Source: Lactococcus taiwanensis (GTDB lineage: Bacteria; Bacillota; Bacilli; Lactobacillales; Streptococcaceae). Taken from it: DNA of 64,000 nt. The stretch spans positions 124,001-188,000 of the forward strand of contig NZ_BNDT01000002.1 in the NCBI RefSeq assembly GCF_014905395.1, in the 5' to 3' direction. A program made the position numbers and the translations under genes. The notes beneath the pieces were generated by a model. The model was given only the letters and a program-made list of their open reading frames with translations, made no database searches and was not told the origin of the DNA. Shown piece after piece: positions 62,212 through 64,000 of this stretch (the first letter of the stretch is position 1; each line of letters starts with the position of its first letter).

Positions 62212-63011
62212 TGCAAAATATGCTTATGGGACGCTACATCCCAGGAAATTCGCTCATTCATCGCATGGATCCACGTTCAAAGCTTTTGGTAATGATTGCT
62301 TTTGTAGTCGTGATTTTTCTAGCGCATGATTGGCTAGGCTATCTCCTCTTATTGCTCTATACGTTATCTGGGGTCTTACTTTCGAAAATTTCGATTCGTT
62401 ATTTTCTAAAAGGACTTCGTCCAATGCTAGGCTTGATTTTGTTTACCGTCATTTTTCAAATGCTGTTTACTTCTGGCCCCCACGTGATTTTTAGTTTTTG
62501 GTTCATTAAAATTTCAACGGAGTCTTTGATAAATGCCGTTTATATTTTCTTCCGGTTTGTGTTAATCATTTTTATGTCCACGATTTTAACGCTGACAACA
62601 CCACCTTTGACTTTAGCAGATGGGATTGAAACCGGACTAGCGCCACTCAAAAAAATAAAGGTACCTGTCCATGAGCTGGGCCTGATGTTGTCCATTTCCC
62701 TGCGCTTTATACCGACATTGATGGATGATACAACCATGATCATGAATGCACAAAAAGCCCGAGGGATGGACTTTGGAGAAGGAAATCTCTTGCAAAAAGT
62801 AAAATCTGTGATTCCCATTTTGATTCCTCTTTTTGTCAGCTCTTTTCGACGAGCTGATGATTTGGCAATCGCCATGGAGAGTCGGGGTTACCAAGGAGGC
62901 GATGGTCGGACTAAGTATCGTCAACTTAAATGGCGAAATCGAGATAATTTATTAGTTTTAAGTATTATCGTGGTGGCAGCCTTACTCATTTTGTGGACGA
63001 AGTTTTCATAA
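62211..63011 (+). CDS. ecfT: ECF transporter transmembrane subunit T
   Basis: A 266-aa membrane scaffold with about five hydrophobic segments. The two C-terminal coupling motifs (KARGMDFGEG and ESRGYQGGDGR) insert into the EcfA grooves. It joins the ATPases to vitamin-binding S components encoded elsewhere. Translationally coupled to ecfA2. Confidence 0.94.
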   Translation: MQNMLMGRYIPGNSLIHRMDPRSKLLVMIAFVVVIFLAHDWLGYLLLLLYTLSGVLLSKISIRYFLKGLRPMLGLILFTVIFQMLFTSGPHVIFSFWFIKISTESLINAVYIFFRFVLIIFMSTILTLTTPPLTLADGIETGLAPLKKIKVPVHELGLMLSISLRFIPTLMDDTTMIMNAQKARGMDFGEGNLLQKVKSVIPILIPLFVSSFRRADDLAIAMESRGYQGGDGRTKYRQLKWRNRDNLLVLSIIVVAALLILWTKFS

Positions 63012-63046
63012 GAACAGAAATGGGCTAAAAGCCTGAAGGAGAGAAA

Positions 63047-63319
63047 ATGATTACATTAAATGTCAATAGCCTAGTTAATGCCGAAATTTTTTGGAAGACG
63101 TTAGGACTTGAAGATGAAATTGCCCTCAATGAGGCGCCTGAATCTGTTCCACAGAATTTGGCAGTAGAAGTAAAGCACCTAAAGGAAATCTATGATAAAG
63201 TTGTAGATCTTGGGCTTGCTTTGAGTCCTATTACGGCCACGGCAGATCATCGCCAGCTTTTTAGCTTTGTGGGGCCAGAGGGCAATTTGTTTATCTTGAT
63301 CGAACAGGAACAAAAATAA
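63047..63319 (+). CDS. Short VOC/glyoxalase-like protein
   Basis: A 90-aa protein shaped like one half of a vicinal-oxygen-chelate fold: [19 protein letters not shown] at the start and [19 protein letters not shown] at the end. Full glyoxalase proteins are about 125 aa or more, so this is a shortened single module that may dimerise. Function unknown. GGAGAG ribosome site, 35 bp after ecfT. Confidence 0.68.
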   Translation: MITLNVNSLVNAEIFWKTLGLEDEIALNEAPESVPQNLAVEVKHLKEIYDKVVDLGLALSPITATADHRQLFSFVGPEGNLFILIEQEQK

Positions 63320-63327
63320 GTGAAAAT

Positions 63328-63349
63328 TTACTGACCGAGCGGTCAGTAA
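63328..63349. repeat. ACTGAC palindrome upstream of dapD, perfect 8-bp arms
   Basis: TTACTGAC-CGAGCG-GTCAGTAA followed by T5. It ends 10 bp before the dapD -10 (TATAAT, 63360-63365), so it overlaps the -35 region. Confidence 0.92.
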
Positions 63350-63390
63350 AATTTTTAGGTATAATTATCAGAAAAAGGAGAAAATTCAAA

Positions 63391-64000
63391 ATGGATGCAC
63401 AAAAATTAACAGCTCAAGAAATTATTCAATTTATCGGCTCTGCTCCGAAACAAACCAAAGTAAAGGTCACACTCGCCCAGCCCTTGAGTGAGCTTCCCTC
63501 AGAAGTTTTGCAATTGGGTAATGTCCTTTTCGGAGACTGGCAAAACATTAAGCCATTACTGACAGGACTGTCAGAGCATAAAGACTATGTCGTGGAATTT
63601 GACGGACGTAATTCTGCTGTTCCACTACTGGATACGCGAGCTATTAATGCCCGTATTGAGCCAGGAGCTATTATTCGAGACCAAGTAAGTATTGGGGATA
63701 ATGCGGTTATTATGATGGGAGCGATTATTAACATTGGGGCTGAAATTGGGACAGGGACGATGATTGATATGGGAGCAGTTTTGGGTGGACGTGCGATTGT
63801 CGGAAACAATGCTCATATTGGTGCAGGTGCAGTGCTTGCTGGTGTTATTGAACCGGCCAGTGCTCAACCCGTTCGAATTGGAGACAATGTGCTTGTTGGA
63901 GCAAATGCGGTCGTCATTGAGGGTGTACAAGTCGGTAAAGGTGCAGTAGTTGCAGCTGGCGCAATTGTGACTGAAGATGTTCCAGAAAATGTTGTCGTAG
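63391..64000 (+). CDS. dapD: Tetrahydrodipicolinate N-acetyltransferase, 3' truncated by window edge
   Basis: The open frame runs off the right edge (203 codons seen). After an N-terminal alpha/beta domain it shows a left-handed beta-helix of hexapeptide repeats ([18 protein letters not shown] then [15 protein letters not shown]) and the acetyl-CoA-side [12 protein letters not shown]. This matches the DapD/DapH acetyltransferase of the lysine/diaminopimelate pathway, which supplies cell-wall cross-links. AAAGGAG ribosome site, TATAAT -10 at 63360. An ACTGAC palindrome lies inside, read as LLTGLSE. Confidence 0.9.
   Translation, partial: MDAQKLTAQEIIQFIGSAPKQTKVKVTLAQPLSELPSEVLQLGNVLFGDWQNIKPLLTGLSEHKDYVVEFDGRNSAVPLLDTRAINARIEPGAIIRDQVSIGDNAVIMMGAIINIGAEIGTGTMIDMGAVLGGRAIVGNNAHIGAGAVLAGVIEPASAQPVRIGDNVLVGANAVVIEGVQVGKGAVVAAGAIVTEDVPENVVV
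63556..63577. repeat. ACTGAC palindrome inside dapD (perfect core)
   Basis: TTACTGAC-AGGACT-GTCAG, read as LLTGLSE. Confidence 0.87.

Overview
The window looks like chromosomal DNA of a low-GC lactic acid bacterium, most likely Lactococcus, and by overall gene content and base composition closer to the L. garvieae group than to L. lactis (inference; no database was searched). Supporting points are the Firmicute ribosome-assembly/NAD cluster (yqeH, yhbY, nadD, yqeK, rsfS), glpF-glpO-glpK with an FAD glycerol-3-phosphate oxidase, class III fructose bisphosphatase, a tRNA-Leu read as AAG anticodon, an AcmA-like LysM autolysin, and an ecfA1-ecfA2-ecfT module.

Layout. 1-3.3 kb: a membrane sulfatase-fold protein cut by the left edge, convergent with a secreted GH25 muramidase. 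3.3-17.8 kb: housekeeping genes on the plus strand (guaB, yqeH, RpiB-like, hflX, yhbY, nadD, yqeK, GNAT, rsfS, methyltransferase, tmcAL, yebC, GyrI-like, ung, rpsU, Cof-type phosphatase, pgk). 17.8-20.8 kb: an accessory minus-strand locus with an Rgg-type regulator, a 214-aa secreted protein of unknown function, several tiny membrane-protein genes joined by ATGA overlaps, and a decaying tandem array of small paralogues. 20.8-33.8 kb: pepD, an rRNA methyltransferase, fbp, the glycerol operon with its Mga-like regulator, tRNA-Leu and a divergent flavoprotein/nnrD pair. 33.9-38.3 kb: a heterodimeric ABC exporter behind a 12-codon leader ORF, and a membrane protein. 38.4-51 kb: DUF697 protein, oxidoreductase, luxS, aldo/keto reductase, nicotinamidase-like enzyme, autolysin, nrdDG with tandem NrdR-like boxes, DUF2325, AI-2E-family exporter, and a LacI/Cof operon with a palindromic operator. 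51-60.1 kb: a cell-surface block with a 1297-aa repeat adhesin, a processive-type GT2, a 30-aa membrane peptide, UDP-GlcNAc 2-epimerase and an LTA-synthase-like protein. 60.1-64 kb: tRNA-Ser, the ECF module, a VOC-like protein and dapD/dapH cut by the right edge.

The strongest unexplained signal is a dispersed palindrome, TTACTGAC-N6-GTCAGTAA. There are 16 copies with a perfect CTGAC-N6-GTCAG core and 12 more with one mismatch. They lie between genes, often as terminator stems, and inside genes, always in the two reading frames that avoid the TGA the motif contains. Two further copies supply the gene's own TGA stop. Copies are absent from 44.8 to 61.2 kb and from the Rgg locus. It behaves like a genome-wide repeat or the binding site of an unknown palindrome-reading protein.

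A second pattern is apparent leaderless transcription. Six genes (yqeH, GyrI-like, rRNA methyltransferase, flavoprotein, nnrD, ecfA1) and the exporter leader ORF have a TATAAT/TAAAAT box 6-7 nt before ATG and no ribosome binding site. The third is the Rgg-linked secreted protein/small membrane protein locus, a candidate undescribed secreted-effector and immunity system. All functions are read from sequence motifs by eye; repeat counts are manual.
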